A stretch of 12,202 nt of DNA from Spirochaetota bacterium (lineage in GTDB: Bacteria > Spirochaetota > Spirochaetia > DSM-27196 > PWMO01): positions 1 through 12,202 of the forward strand of contig JAAAOR010000021.1 in NCBI GenBank assembly GCA_009908735.1. The letters run 5' to 3'. This document shows positions 1 through 6,680 of this stretch, piece after piece; within the stretch, counting starts at the first letter, position 1, and each line of letters opens with the position of its first letter. Below the pieces are notes generated by a model, which was not told the DNA's origin, ran no database searches, and was given only the letters and a program-made list of their open reading frames with translations. The position numbers and the translations under genes are program-made.

Positions 1-1311
1 AGACTCAAGCTCGGGCGTCCGAATGATAAGCCGCAGTACAGTTACTTCGGCTGGTTCAGCATGCTCTTTGCAGCGGGCATGGGCATCGGGCTCATCTTCT
101 GGGGCGTCTCCGAGCCGCTCAGCCACTTTGCGAGCCCACCGCAGTATCTCGAATCCGCCAGCGGCGAAGCCGCCCGCTTCGCCATGCTGCGAAGCTACTT
201 CCACTGGGGCATCCAACCGTGGGCAATCTACATCGTGATGAGCCTCTCCATCGCCTACTTCTCCTTTCGGCGCGGTATGGCGCCCCTCATTTCCAACACG
301 TTTTATCCGCTGATCGGAGACCGGGTGTTCGGTTGGCCCGGCAAGCTCATCGACATTCTCGCCGTGTTTGCAACCGTGTTCGGCATTGTCACCTCACTTG
401 GTCTCGGGGCCCTGCAGATAAACGGCGGACTTGGCGCCGTATTCGGGCTGCCGATCAACAACACCGTCACCTTCGTCATCATCGCCGTCGTGACGGTGCT
501 CTATCTCACCTCGAGCATGACCGGGCTGGATACCGGGATACAGATACTCAGTAAGACGAACGTGCTCATCGCGATCACCTTGCTCCTCTTCGTGCTGGTT
601 GTCGGGCCCACCTCCTACATTCTCAACGTGCTGACCACCGTCTTTGGTGAGTACCTCACCCAGTTCGTGAGCCTGAGCCTGTCGACCAACCCCTTCGAAG
701 GCTATCAGTGGACAAAGGACTGGACGCTTTTCTACTGGGCATGGTGGATTTCCTGGTCTCCCTTCGTGGGCCTCTTCGTTGCAAGCATATCGCGGGGACG
801 GACAATTCGGGAGTTCGTATCGGGGGCTCTGCTCGTGCCGACCCTCCTGACCTTCCTCTGGTTTGCCGTGTTCGGGGCGACGGGCCTGGACCTTCAATTG
901 CACCAGGGAGTCGACCTCGCCGCCGTGGCGCAGTCGGACGTGACGCTCGTTCTCTTCGAGATGTTCTCCTACCTACCCCTGGGCGCGTTGTTGAGCCTGG
1001 TCGCGGTGACGCTTCTCAGCGTTTTCTTCGTTACTTCGGCGGACTCCGCCACCTACGTACTGGCCATGATGACGAGCAACGGCAATCCCACACCGCCGGC
1101 GGTAAAGAAGCTGTCCTGGGGAATCCTGCAGTCGGTGGCTGCGGTCACCCTCCTCATGACGGGCGGGCTTGCAGCCCTGCAGCGGATGGCCATCGTTGCG
1201 GCACTGCCGTTCACGCTGGTAATGGTGCTCATGGTCTTCAGTCTCCTGCGGGCGCTCAAATGGGAATGGCGGAATGAGCTCACCGGGCGGCGCGCGAGCG
1301 ATTATGGGTGA
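1..1311 (+). CDS. BCCT family (betaine/choline/carnitine-type) transporter, 5' end cut off by window
   Basis: This encodes a secondary transporter of the betaine-choline-carnitine family, an inner-membrane protein that imports quaternary-ammonium osmolytes, usually with Na+ or H+. The frame is open from base 1. The first ATG in the window (61) lies inside the conserved core, so the start is upstream and probably 60-100 residues are missing. The visible 436 residues contain the Gly-rich GMGIG motif of the family's unwound helix next to FWGVSEPL. They also contain the Trp-rich substrate/cation segment WAWWISWSPFVGLFVA followed by ISRGRT (about 733-810), the most diagnostic BCCT signature. Many hydrophobic helices follow, up to a short charged C-terminus. 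No long regulatory tail like that of BetP is present. The substrate cannot be assigned from sequence alone. The stop TGA overlaps the next gene's start region, so the two are probably co-translated. Osmoprotectant uptake fits a saline-habitat organism (inference). Confidence 0.95.
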   Translation, partial: RLKLGRPNDKPQYSYFGWFSMLFAAGMGIGLIFWGVSEPLSHFASPPQYLESASGEAARFAMLRSYFHWGIQPWAIYIVMSLSIAYFSFRRGMAPLISNTFYPLIGDRVFGWPGKLIDILAVFATVFGIVTSLGLGALQINGGLGAVFGLPINNTVTFVIIAVVTVLYLTSSMTGLDTGIQILSKTNVLIAITLLLFVLVVGPTSYILNVLTTVFGEYLTQFVSLSLSTNPFEGYQWTKDWTLFYWAWWISWSPFVGLFVASISRGRTIREFVSGALLVPTLLTFLWFAVFGATGLDLQLHQGVDLAAVAQSDVTLVLFEMFSYLPLGALLSLVAVTLLSVFFVTSADSATYVLAMMTSNGNPTPPAVKKLSWGILQSVAAVTLLMTGGLAALQRMAIVAALPFTLVMVLMVFSLLRALKWEWRNELTGRRASDYG

Positions 1312-2110
1312 GACCTACCGTGAAGAGCGTCTGCCGCTCCTCCGGCGCCAGGTCATTGACTTCTTCGCAGAGGCGTGGCGCAGCCACAATATTCGAGCGC
1401 TCTTCGATGTGGAAATCGGCACCGCGCGGCAGGCGATACGACGCTACCGTCGGGAGACCGGGCTCGAGCTCTCGCTATCCTCATATCTTCTTTACTGCTT
1501 CGTTCAGGCCCTCGACCGCTCGCGGGAGCTCCAGGCGCACGTGAAGGCCGGCCGCAGCGTCGTTGTTTTCGACGACATCGACGTAAGCACGATCGTCGAG
1601 CGATCGGTGGGCGGACGTATGGTTCCCACCGTTTACGTGCTGCGTGAAGCAAACCGCAAGAGCCTCACCGAGATACACGCGGAGATCGAGGCGGCACGGG
1701 CAGCTACCGGTGATTCGCTTTTCACAACAACAGCGTCGGCGAAGCGTTCGGGAACGGCGTCCGCAGTGGCGCTTTCGCCCGGCTTCCTGCGACGGCGCGT
1801 CCTGCGCTACATTCTGCGCCGAAACCCGCGTCTGAAGAAACGGCTGTTCGGCACCGTGTCGTTCTCCACTCTGCACATGTACGGGCGGGGCAGAGCGTAC
1901 GGCATTCCCATCACCCCGCATCCGGTCCACCTCATGGTCGGCGGAATCTCTCGTCAGCCCGCGCTCCTGCGCGGAGAGCTCACCGAACGCGAGGAAATCT
2001 CGGTGACCCTCACCCTCGATCACGACGTTGCCGACGGCGCGCCGGCCGCCCGATTCGTCATGGACTTCAAGCGGCGGCTTCGGACAGCCGACGGATTGCG
2101 GACCGGGTAG
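1304..2110 (+). CDS. Stand-alone 2-oxoacid dehydrogenase E2-type acyltransferase catalytic domain protein
   Basis: This 268-residue protein resembles the catalytic (CAT-fold) domain of dihydrolipoamide acyltransferases. The active-site motif HxxxDG is present as HDVADG (H240, D244, G245), followed by APAARFV as in E2 enzymes. Earlier E2-like landmarks are DIDVSTIVER at 91-100 and GTVSFSTLHMYG at 183-194, equivalent to the strand-turn before the active-site region. The lipoyl domain and the peripheral-subunit-binding domain are both absent, so it cannot act as a normal E2 by itself. No E1 or E3 gene is nearby. A basic, hydrophobic insert (about 158-182, rich in Arg/Leu) precedes the GTVSFS motif. 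I chose ATG 1304, which overlaps the transporter stop by 8 bases. ATG 1274 would add 10 residues and has GGCGGA just ahead, so it is a real alternative. Family membership is fairly sure; substrate and acyl donor are unknown. Confidence 0.85.
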   Translation: MGETYREERLPLLRRQVIDFFAEAWRSHNIRALFDVEIGTARQAIRRYRRETGLELSLSSYLLYCFVQALDRSRELQAHVKAGRSVVVFDDIDVSTIVERSVGGRMVPTVYVLREANRKSLTEIHAEIEAARAATGDSLFTTTASAKRSGTASAVALSPGFLRRRVLRYILRRNPRLKKRLFGTVSFSTLHMYGRGRAYGIPITPHPVHLMVGGISRQPALLRGELTEREEISVTLTLDHDVADGAPAARFVMDFKRRLRTADGLRTG

Positions 2111-2121
2111 AGCGTGCCAAC

Positions 2122-2216
2122 TTATTCCTCCCGCGAGATTCCCCCGGGGATTTGAATGGTAAACACCGGATACGGCCGTTTCTGCAGGTCTATTCTGGCG
2201 CCGAGCTGCCCCGCGA
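2122..2216 (-). pseudogene. Orphan 3'-terminal remnant of a sensor histidine kinase gene
   Basis: The minus strand reads in frame through the last 30 or so codons of a HisKA_2-type kinase: QLGA.IDLQ.RPYPVFTI.IPGGISREE, then TAA at 2122-2124. This matches the C-terminus of the kinase gene ending at 2732, offset by exactly 610 bases. I count 9 differences in 96 aligned positions (2121-2216 against 2731-2826). The protein-level changes are Glu to Gln, Arg to Lys and Gly to Arg, and TGA becomes TAA. Homology fades upstream of about 2217 and no start or kinase core remains, so this is a dead fragment. It is either the tail of a lost paralogue or a partial duplication of the neighbouring gene. Confidence 0.85.
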
Positions 2217-2246
2217 TTGTGATAACGGGCTCTTATGTGGTATGAA
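2217..2246 (+). promoter_or_regulatory. Candidate promoter of the first toxin-antitoxin module
   Basis: TTGTGA (2217-2222) and TATGAA (2241-2246), each 4 of 6 to sigma-70 consensus and 18 bases apart, lie 17 bases before the antitoxin ATG. They sit immediately at the inner edge of the kinase remnant, where the lower-G+C DNA begins. The assignment is weak and rests on box similarity only. Confidence 0.25.
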
Positions 2247-2263
2247 GCAAATGGGAACGTGCT

Positions 2264-2488
2264 ATGAATACAAGAGATCTTATTGATGAAGCATGTTCTC
2301 TCCCGGTTGAAGAAAGAGTTCGGCTCGTAGAGTCTCTTCTGCAAAGTCTCAACAAACCGGAGACTGAGCTCGACGAGAAATGGGCAGCAGTCGCCCACAG
2401 TAGGTTGCAGCAACTGCGGAACGGATCTGTCGAAGCAACACCCGGCAAAGAAGTATTCGAGAAGGTATGGCAACGGTTTCATGAATGA
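2264..2488 (+). CDS. Addiction-module antitoxin (Unstab_antitox / TIGR02574-type)
   Basis: This small protein (74 residues) matches the putative addiction module component family that pairs with ParE/RelE-fold toxins. It has an N-terminal helical segment with the family's LPVEERVRLVESLLQSL pattern (13-29). A spacer with a conserved Trp (W40) and a C-terminal toxin-wrapping tail follow (TPGKEVFEKVWQRF, 59-72). Such antitoxins bind and neutralise the toxin and often repress their own operon. The stop TGA (2486-2488) overlaps the toxin ATG (2485-2487), the usual coupled arrangement. Composition is unlike the neighbours: by hand count only 32 of 73 codons after the start end in G or C, while flanking genes strongly prefer G/C there, which suggests acquisition by transfer. 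No strong Shine-Dalgarno is seen before ATG 2264. Confidence 0.8.
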   Translation: MNTRDLIDEACSLPVEERVRLVESLLQSLNKPETELDEKWAAVAHSRLQQLRNGSVEATPGKEVFEKVWQRFHE

Positions 2489-2661
2489 ACTTCTCTTTTC
2501 ATCCGGAAGCTGAGAACGAGTTCAACGACGCGATTCACCGCTCACTCGTGAGCAGATTCCCCTTCGGCATACTGTACGCGATCGTAGAGGATGACATATT
2601 CATTCTTGCGGTAATGCATCTACACAAAGAACCAAGCTACTGGAAATCAAGAAAACAGTGA
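2485..2661 (+). CDS. ParE/RelE-family toxin with a large internal in-frame deletion (58 aa)
   Basis: This reading frame overlaps the antitoxin stop in an ATGA junction. It encodes an N-terminus typical of the family (MNFSFHPEAENEFNDAI). It then jumps directly to the family's C-terminal half: SRFPFGILYAIVEDDIFILA, then VMHLHKEPSYWKSR. Members usually have about 95-100 residues, with two helices and a strand (the YYE...PGLG...F..EV...I..FP..W region) between these parts. Here about 40 residues are gone, with the junction near codon 17-18 (about base 2535), and the frame is kept. The missing part includes the helical hairpin that packs against the toxin beta-sheet and contacts the antitoxin. The protein is therefore probably inactive or unfolded (inference). 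It is annotated as a degenerate toxin; family membership is clear from both ends. Confidence 0.75.
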   Translation: MNFSFHPEAENEFNDAIHRSLVSRFPFGILYAIVEDDIFILAVMHLHKEPSYWKSRKQ

Positions 2662-2730
2662 CGATTATTCCGGCGTTTCCTGCCGGCCGTTCTCCATCCG
2701 TAGGAGGGAGACGAGCACGGTCGCGTGATG

Positions 2731-2826
2731 CTCACTCCTCCCGCGAGATTCCCCCGGGAATTTCAATGGTAAACACCGGATACGGCCGTCTCTGCAGGTC
2801 TATTCCGGCGCCGAGCTGCGTCGTGA
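2731..2826. repeat. Right copy of a ~96-bp direct repeat flanking the first toxin-antitoxin module
   Basis: Bases 2731-2826 repeat 2121-2216 in the same orientation with 87 of 96 matches by hand alignment. This copy is the functional 3' end of the kinase-core reading frame. Between the copies lie 514 bases carrying the antitoxin and the deleted toxin. Beyond the repeat on either side I see no further similarity, and there are no terminal inverted repeats of an insertion sequence. Confidence 0.85.
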
Positions 2827-3319
2827 GCCCAGTTATCAACTGCAGGCCGAGCGTGCCTTCGTGATCGAGACCCACGTCATCGGGAAAGGGATTCCCGGTG
2901 TTGGAGAGGGTGAGGGTGTGGCCCGCGTGCTCCTGACTCCGCGTGAGGGTGACGGTGAAGCGCGCCTCTTCGTTCGAGCGAAACCCGTGTTTGATGGCGT
3001 TCGTTGCTACCTCGTTAACGATCAGGCCGAGGGGGATCGCAGTGTCGGGATCCGTGTGCACGTTTTCGATGTTGTTCACGATCTCTACGTGACGCGACGT
3101 GAGGGAGGAGAACAGGGTCTCGAGTAGCTCCTGGAGATACTCTCGCACCGATATCAGTTGCACCACATCGTATTGCTGCAGCTTCTCGTGGATGAGGCCG
3201 ATGGCCGCTATGCGGTGCGTGATGTCGGAGAGGTCTTCCTCGATTTCGGCATCTTTCAGGCTGAGGAGCGACGTCAACATATTGAGGTTGTTCTTGACGC
3301 GATGGTTCAGTTCCCTCAT
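2732..3319 (-). CDS. Histidine kinase core (HisKA_2 + HATPase), 3' piece of a split sensor-kinase gene
   Basis: This frame encodes the transmitter of the second kinase. The H-box is ELNHRVKNNLNML with the phospho-acceptor His, the N-box is LIVNEVATNAIKHGF, and a degenerate G1 region LSNTGNPFP precedes the GTLGLQLI G2 segment. In-frame sequence upstream reads VAVAHDITDF, the normal end of a PAS domain, so the frame was once continuous with the REC-PAS frame at 3316-4335. I place the start at ATG 3319, which overlaps the upstream frame's TGA as ATGA and has AAGGA seven bases ahead. That gives 195 residues with the His at position 6. GTG 3364 is an alternative (210 residues, preceded by EEQLRDALRSKDSL helix) but lacks a well-spaced Shine-Dalgarno. 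A separately made kinase core would depend on another protein for sensing. It could equally be a pseudogene piece. Confidence 0.7.
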   Translation of the reverse strand: MRELNHRVKNNLNMLTSLLSLKDAEIEEDLSDITHRIAAIGLIHEKLQQYDVVQLISVREYLQELLETLFSSLTSRHVEIVNNIENVHTDPDTAIPLGLIVNEVATNAIKHGFRSNEEARFTVTLTRSQEHAGHTLTLSNTGNPFPDDVGLDHEGTLGLQLITGLTTQLGAGIDLQRRPYPVFTIEIPGGISREE

Positions 3320-4335
3320 GAGGGAATCCTTACTCCGAAGCGCATCGCGGAGCTGTTCTTCCACCTCTCGGAAGTCGGTAATATCATGCGCGACGGCGAC
3401 GCGCCCAGCACCCTGGCCAGGGCCGGATTGACGCGGAGATAGCGACCGTCCGGATCGATCTCACTGATCAACAGAGGACTGTGGTGGAGAAACGCGTTCA
3501 GGCGCTCCGCGCTGTCTCTGAGCCGGCGGTTCTGCTCGTTCCGTTCGGTAATGTCGCGCGCGACACCGAAGAGATACCTCTTCTTACTCACCTCGAAGAA
3601 GATCCCGTTCACTTCCACGGGGATGAGCGTACCGTCCTTGTGCTTGTGGGCGGTCTCGAACAGCACGGAAGTTCCTCTCGGTTGCTCGTTCCAGAACCGG
3701 GTAAAGCCGTCTGCGGGGTAGTTGGGGTCGATGTCGGCAATCCGCATCGACAGGAGCTCTTCCCGCGAGTATCCGATCATTTCACAGCCCCGGTCGTTCA
3801 CATCGAGGAACCGCCCGTCTTCGTAGAGAACCTGCACCGCATCGATGCTGTTCTCCATGAGGTTTCGATACATCTCCTCCCGCTCCCGCAGCACCTCCTC
3901 GGTCTGCTCCACCTGAACCAAGGTAGTACGCAACTGCTCTTTCTGCTCTTTGAGCCGAAGATGGGCTTCGTAGAGACGAAAGGCCATCCTGATAGAGGCG
4001 AGCAGCACGGTTTCTCCGGAGTTCTTGAGGATGTAGCCGTAGGAGGTGATGCCCTCGGTCTTCTCGACGACCTCCGGCTCAGTGTGGGAGGAGAGAAACG
4101 CGATCGGGAGATCGTGGCGCTCGAGAATTATCTCCGCCGCCTCGGTTCCATCCATGCCCGTCCCGAGATCTATGTCCATCAGGATAAGCGAAATCTCGGG
4201 ATCGGAATCCGCCGCCTCGACGGCGCTGTGCCCGTTGTAGGCGGTGACGACCTCGAAGCCGTGCTTTTCCAGCATCCGGACTTCCGACATAGCGATGATG
4301 GCTTCATCTTCGACGAGGAGGATCTTTTCGGACAT
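3316..4335 (-). CDS. Response regulator receiver + PAS protein, 5' piece of a sensor kinase split by deletion/frameshift
   Basis: Residues 1-122 form a complete receiver domain: acidic pair D10/E11, phospho-acceptor D54 (LILMDIDLG), S82, and K104 in YILKNSGE. A coiled coil follows (about 127-157), then a full PAS domain (about 155-268, ending GVARDITERNEQ). The start of a second PAS follows (HSPLLISEIDPDGRYLRVNP, 285-304). At ARVLGA (about residue 312, base 3400) PAS homology stops, and the last 27 residues are out of frame to TGA at 3316. The other frame resumes at the end of a PAS domain, so about 70 codons are missing in a number not divisible by three. Start ATG 4335 is preceded by AGGAG with seven bases spacing. 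The paralogue's stop lies 19 bases upstream, so the genes share an operon. In intact relatives the whole product would be one REC-PAS-PAS-kinase protein. Confidence 0.8.
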   Translation of the reverse strand: MSEKILLVEDEAIIAMSEVRMLEKHGFEVVTAYNGHSAVEAADSDPEISLILMDIDLGTGMDGTEAAEIILERHDLPIAFLSSHTEPEVVEKTEGITSYGYILKNSGETVLLASIRMAFRLYEAHLRLKEQKEQLRTTLVQVEQTEEVLREREEMYRNLMENSIDAVQVLYEDGRFLDVNDRGCEMIGYSREELLSMRIADIDPNYPADGFTRFWNEQPRGTSVLFETAHKHKDGTLIPVEVNGIFFEVSKKRYLFGVARDITERNEQNRRLRDSAERLNAFLHHSPLLISEIDPDGRYLRVNPALARVLGASPSRMILPTSERWKNSSAMRFGVRIPS

Positions 4336-4354
4336 GGGCTGTCTCCTACCGCTT

Positions 4355-6547
4355 TTATGGAGACGGCGCCGGAAACCGCACCACGAACGTCGCCGGCGCC
4401 CGCTGCGAGAGCTCCGCACTCCCCCCGAGCTGCTGGGAAAGGGCCTGCACGAGCTGCAGGCCGAGCCTGTCGGGGTTCTCGAAGTCGACCTTTTCAGGGA
4501 ATGGACGGCCGCTGTTCGACACCTTCAGCGCGTACTCGTCCCCGGCGGGCTCCATGACTACGCGAAACCATGGCTCCGCCTCCTCGTGAAAACCGTGCTG
4601 AATCGCGTTCGTGGCGAGCTCGTTTACGAGGAGCCCGAGCGGGACCGCGGACTCGGAGCCGACGTGGATATCCGGGATTCGGTGCTCGACGCTCACCTCG
4701 CGGGTCGCAAACGAGCTGAACACCGTGGTCAACAGGTCGTGAAGATACTCCCGGAGGTCGATGCCGCCGGCAGCCTCCTCCTGGTGCAGCTTCTCGTGCA
4801 CGATTCGGATCGCATCGATCTGACCGCCGATATCGGATAAGTCCGTGGAGTCACCGAGCGCCGATTGCTTCAGGCTGAGCAGCGAGGACACCATGCTGAG
4901 GTTGTTCTTGACTCGATGATTGAGCTCCTGCATGAGGTGCTCCTTCTGGGCGAGAGCTTCTTGCAGCCGCTGTTCAGCCTGTTTTTGCTCCGTGACATCG
5001 CGCACCGCCTCGATCACACCGGTCACATTGCCGGCCTCGTCCCTCATCGGATATGCCGAGAGATAGGCCCACCAGGACCCGCGACCGGAGGTCTCTTCGA
5101 CCTGTACCGTATGCCCGTGCGACGTGCCTGTCTCTCGAGCCCTCGCCACCGGACATTGCGGGCACACCGATGTCCTGTGACGGTACACCTCATAGCACTT
5201 CCTGCCCTCGAGCGTTTCGGTGTCGGATACTCCGAACCGCTCCGCCATCCAGTGGTTCGCGGAGGTAATCGTCATATCGGTGTCCACCACGCTGATACCG
5301 TCTTGCATGGCATCAAAGACGTCTTGAAGGAAACGACGTGACTCGGAAAGCCGGCGGGTCTTCTCGTACTCCTCGGTGAAGTCGCGGAATACCATCACCA
5401 CGCCGGTCATCTCCTTCCGGCGGTCTCGAATGGGCGCGGCGGAGTCGGCAAGCTGATACTCGCGTCCGCTCCGGGATATGAGCTTCGTGTGGTTCGCCAA
5501 CTCCACGGCCGCCCCCGTCCGAATGGCCTTTAAGACGGGGTTGTCCGCGGGCTCGCGGGTAACCGAGTTTACGATACGGAGCACCTCGTGAAGGGCTCGT
5601 CCCGACGCCTCTTGAGACGGGAACCCGGTGAGCTGTTCAGCCACAGGATTCATGCGGGTGATCCGCCCCTCGAGGTCGGTGACGATAACGCCGTCACCGA
5701 TGGATTGCAGCGTCGTATCGAGATGCTCCTCGCGCTCGGCCAACGCCCGCTCCGCCAGTTTTCTCTGCGTCACGTCTATCGCGAAACCGTCGATAAAGAA
5801 GGTCCCGTCCGGCTGCGCCGAGTGCATTCGGGCCTCCATGCGGAAGTACCGTCGCTCTCCCCCAACGGTCCGCGCCTCGAACTCGAATCCCTCCACGCGC
5901 TCGCGCTCTCGAAGCAGCCTCAGAAGTTCGGTCCGTCTGCTCTCGTCGGTGTATAGCTGGCGTGCAAGATCGGTGAAATGCTCGATTGCCTCCTCGGGAG
6001 AAGAGGCGCCGAGCATGTGAGCCATTGCAGGGTTGACCGACAGCATACGCCCCTGAGAGTCGGTTTGGAAGATACCGACGGGGGCGTTATCAAAGAGGTC
6101 GCGGTGGCGGGCCTTGCTCTTTTGGAGCTCCTCCTCGCGGCGCGCGGCCGTCCGATTCGCCTCGAAGAGCTCGAACGCCATCCGGATGGACTCGAGCAGC
6201 ACGAACTCACCCGATGACTTGATGATGTAGCCGTAGTTTGTAATCTCTCTTACGCGGTCGACGTAATGCTTCTCGGTGTGGCTGGTCAGAAACACGATGG
6301 GCACGGTGCGACGCTCGAGGATCCGTGCGGCCGCCTCAACGCCGTCGATTCCCGGACCCAAGTCGATATCCATGAGAACGAGATCGACCTCCGTGCCATT
6401 CTCCACGTGGCGAATCGCTTCTTCTCCGGAGTGCGCACAGGTCACCGCAAAACCGTTCCTATCGATGATTGCACGTTCACCGAGCGCTATTATCGCATCG
6501 TCTTCCACCAAGAGGATTCGCCTGGGGTCGGCAGTTTCAGGGGTCAT
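4355..6547 (-). CDS. REC-PAS-PAS-PAS-HisKA_2-HATPase sensor histidine kinase
   Basis: This is an intact 730-residue soluble sensor kinase with the receiver at the front. REC (about 10-128) has D16/D17, phospho-acceptor D60, T88 and K110. Three PAS domains follow at about 146-262, 272-392 and 403-522. The third carries C451, C462 and C465 in a CYEVY...CPQCP pattern, known in PAS domains suspected of binding metal or sensing redox state. The HisKA_2 H-box is ELNHRVKNNL with H544. The ATPase has N-box LVNELATNAIQHG (N642, N647), a degenerate SNSGRPFP and RLGLQLV. There are no membrane segments, so the signal is cytoplasmic. ATG 6547 is preceded by GAGGAGG with six bases spacing, which fixes the start. 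The order REC first, kinase last suggests phosphorylation of REC by another kinase tunes this one, or intramolecular transfer (inference). No dedicated output regulator is in the window. Confidence 0.93.
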   Translation of the reverse strand: MTPETADPRRILLVEDDAIIALGERAIIDRNGFAVTCAHSGEEAIRHVENGTEVDLVLMDIDLGPGIDGVEAAARILERRTVPIVFLTSHTEKHYVDRVREITNYGYIIKSSGEFVLLESIRMAFELFEANRTAARREEELQKSKARHRDLFDNAPVGIFQTDSQGRMLSVNPAMAHMLGASSPEEAIEHFTDLARQLYTDESRRTELLRLLRERERVEGFEFEARTVGGERRYFRMEARMHSAQPDGTFFIDGFAIDVTQRKLAERALAEREEHLDTTLQSIGDGVIVTDLEGRITRMNPVAEQLTGFPSQEASGRALHEVLRIVNSVTREPADNPVLKAIRTGAAVELANHTKLISRSGREYQLADSAAPIRDRRKEMTGVVMVFRDFTEEYEKTRRLSESRRFLQDVFDAMQDGISVVDTDMTITSANHWMAERFGVSDTETLEGRKCYEVYRHRTSVCPQCPVARARETGTSHGHTVQVEETSGRGSWWAYLSAYPMRDEAGNVTGVIEAVRDVTEQKQAEQRLQEALAQKEHLMQELNHRVKNNLSMVSSLLSLKQSALGDSTDLSDIGGQIDAIRIVHEKLHQEEAAGGIDLREYLHDLLTTVFSSFATREVSVEHRIPDIHVGSESAVPLGLLVNELATNAIQHGFHEEAEPWFRVVMEPAGDEYALKVSNSGRPFPEKVDFENPDRLGLQLVQALSQQLGGSAELSQRAPATFVVRFPAPSP

Positions 6548-6635
6548 CGTCCGCCTCCTCGATCCGGCGTCTAATCCGCAAAGAGACTACGGGCTGTCGC
6601 CGGCGGACCACTAACTGGAGTTTTTTGTATTTTTG

Positions 6636-6664
6636 ATATTAACACATAGCAGCGATAAGTACAA
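6636..6664 (-). promoter_or_regulatory. Candidate promoter of the two-kinase operon
   Basis: Reading the minus strand, TTGTAC (6664-6659) and TAATAT (6641-6636) are 17 bases apart, in the only A+T-rich patch of the 133-base gap between chrA and the kinase gene. Transcription would start near 6628 and give a leader of about 80 bases. The -35 box is poor (3 of 6) and the -10 box fair (4 of 6), so the local A+T richness is the main support. Confidence 0.4.
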
Positions 6665-6680
6665 CAGATCATTCACACGG

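Noticed and set aside
2670..2686. Possible terminator hairpin CCGGC...GCCGG between the convergent toxin and kinase genes
   Set aside because: The stem is only 5 bp with a 7-base loop and no T-tract on either strand.
3481..4557. Plus-strand open frame of 358 codons
   Set aside because: It is antisense to the REC-PAS kinase gene, whose receiver and PAS motifs are clear.
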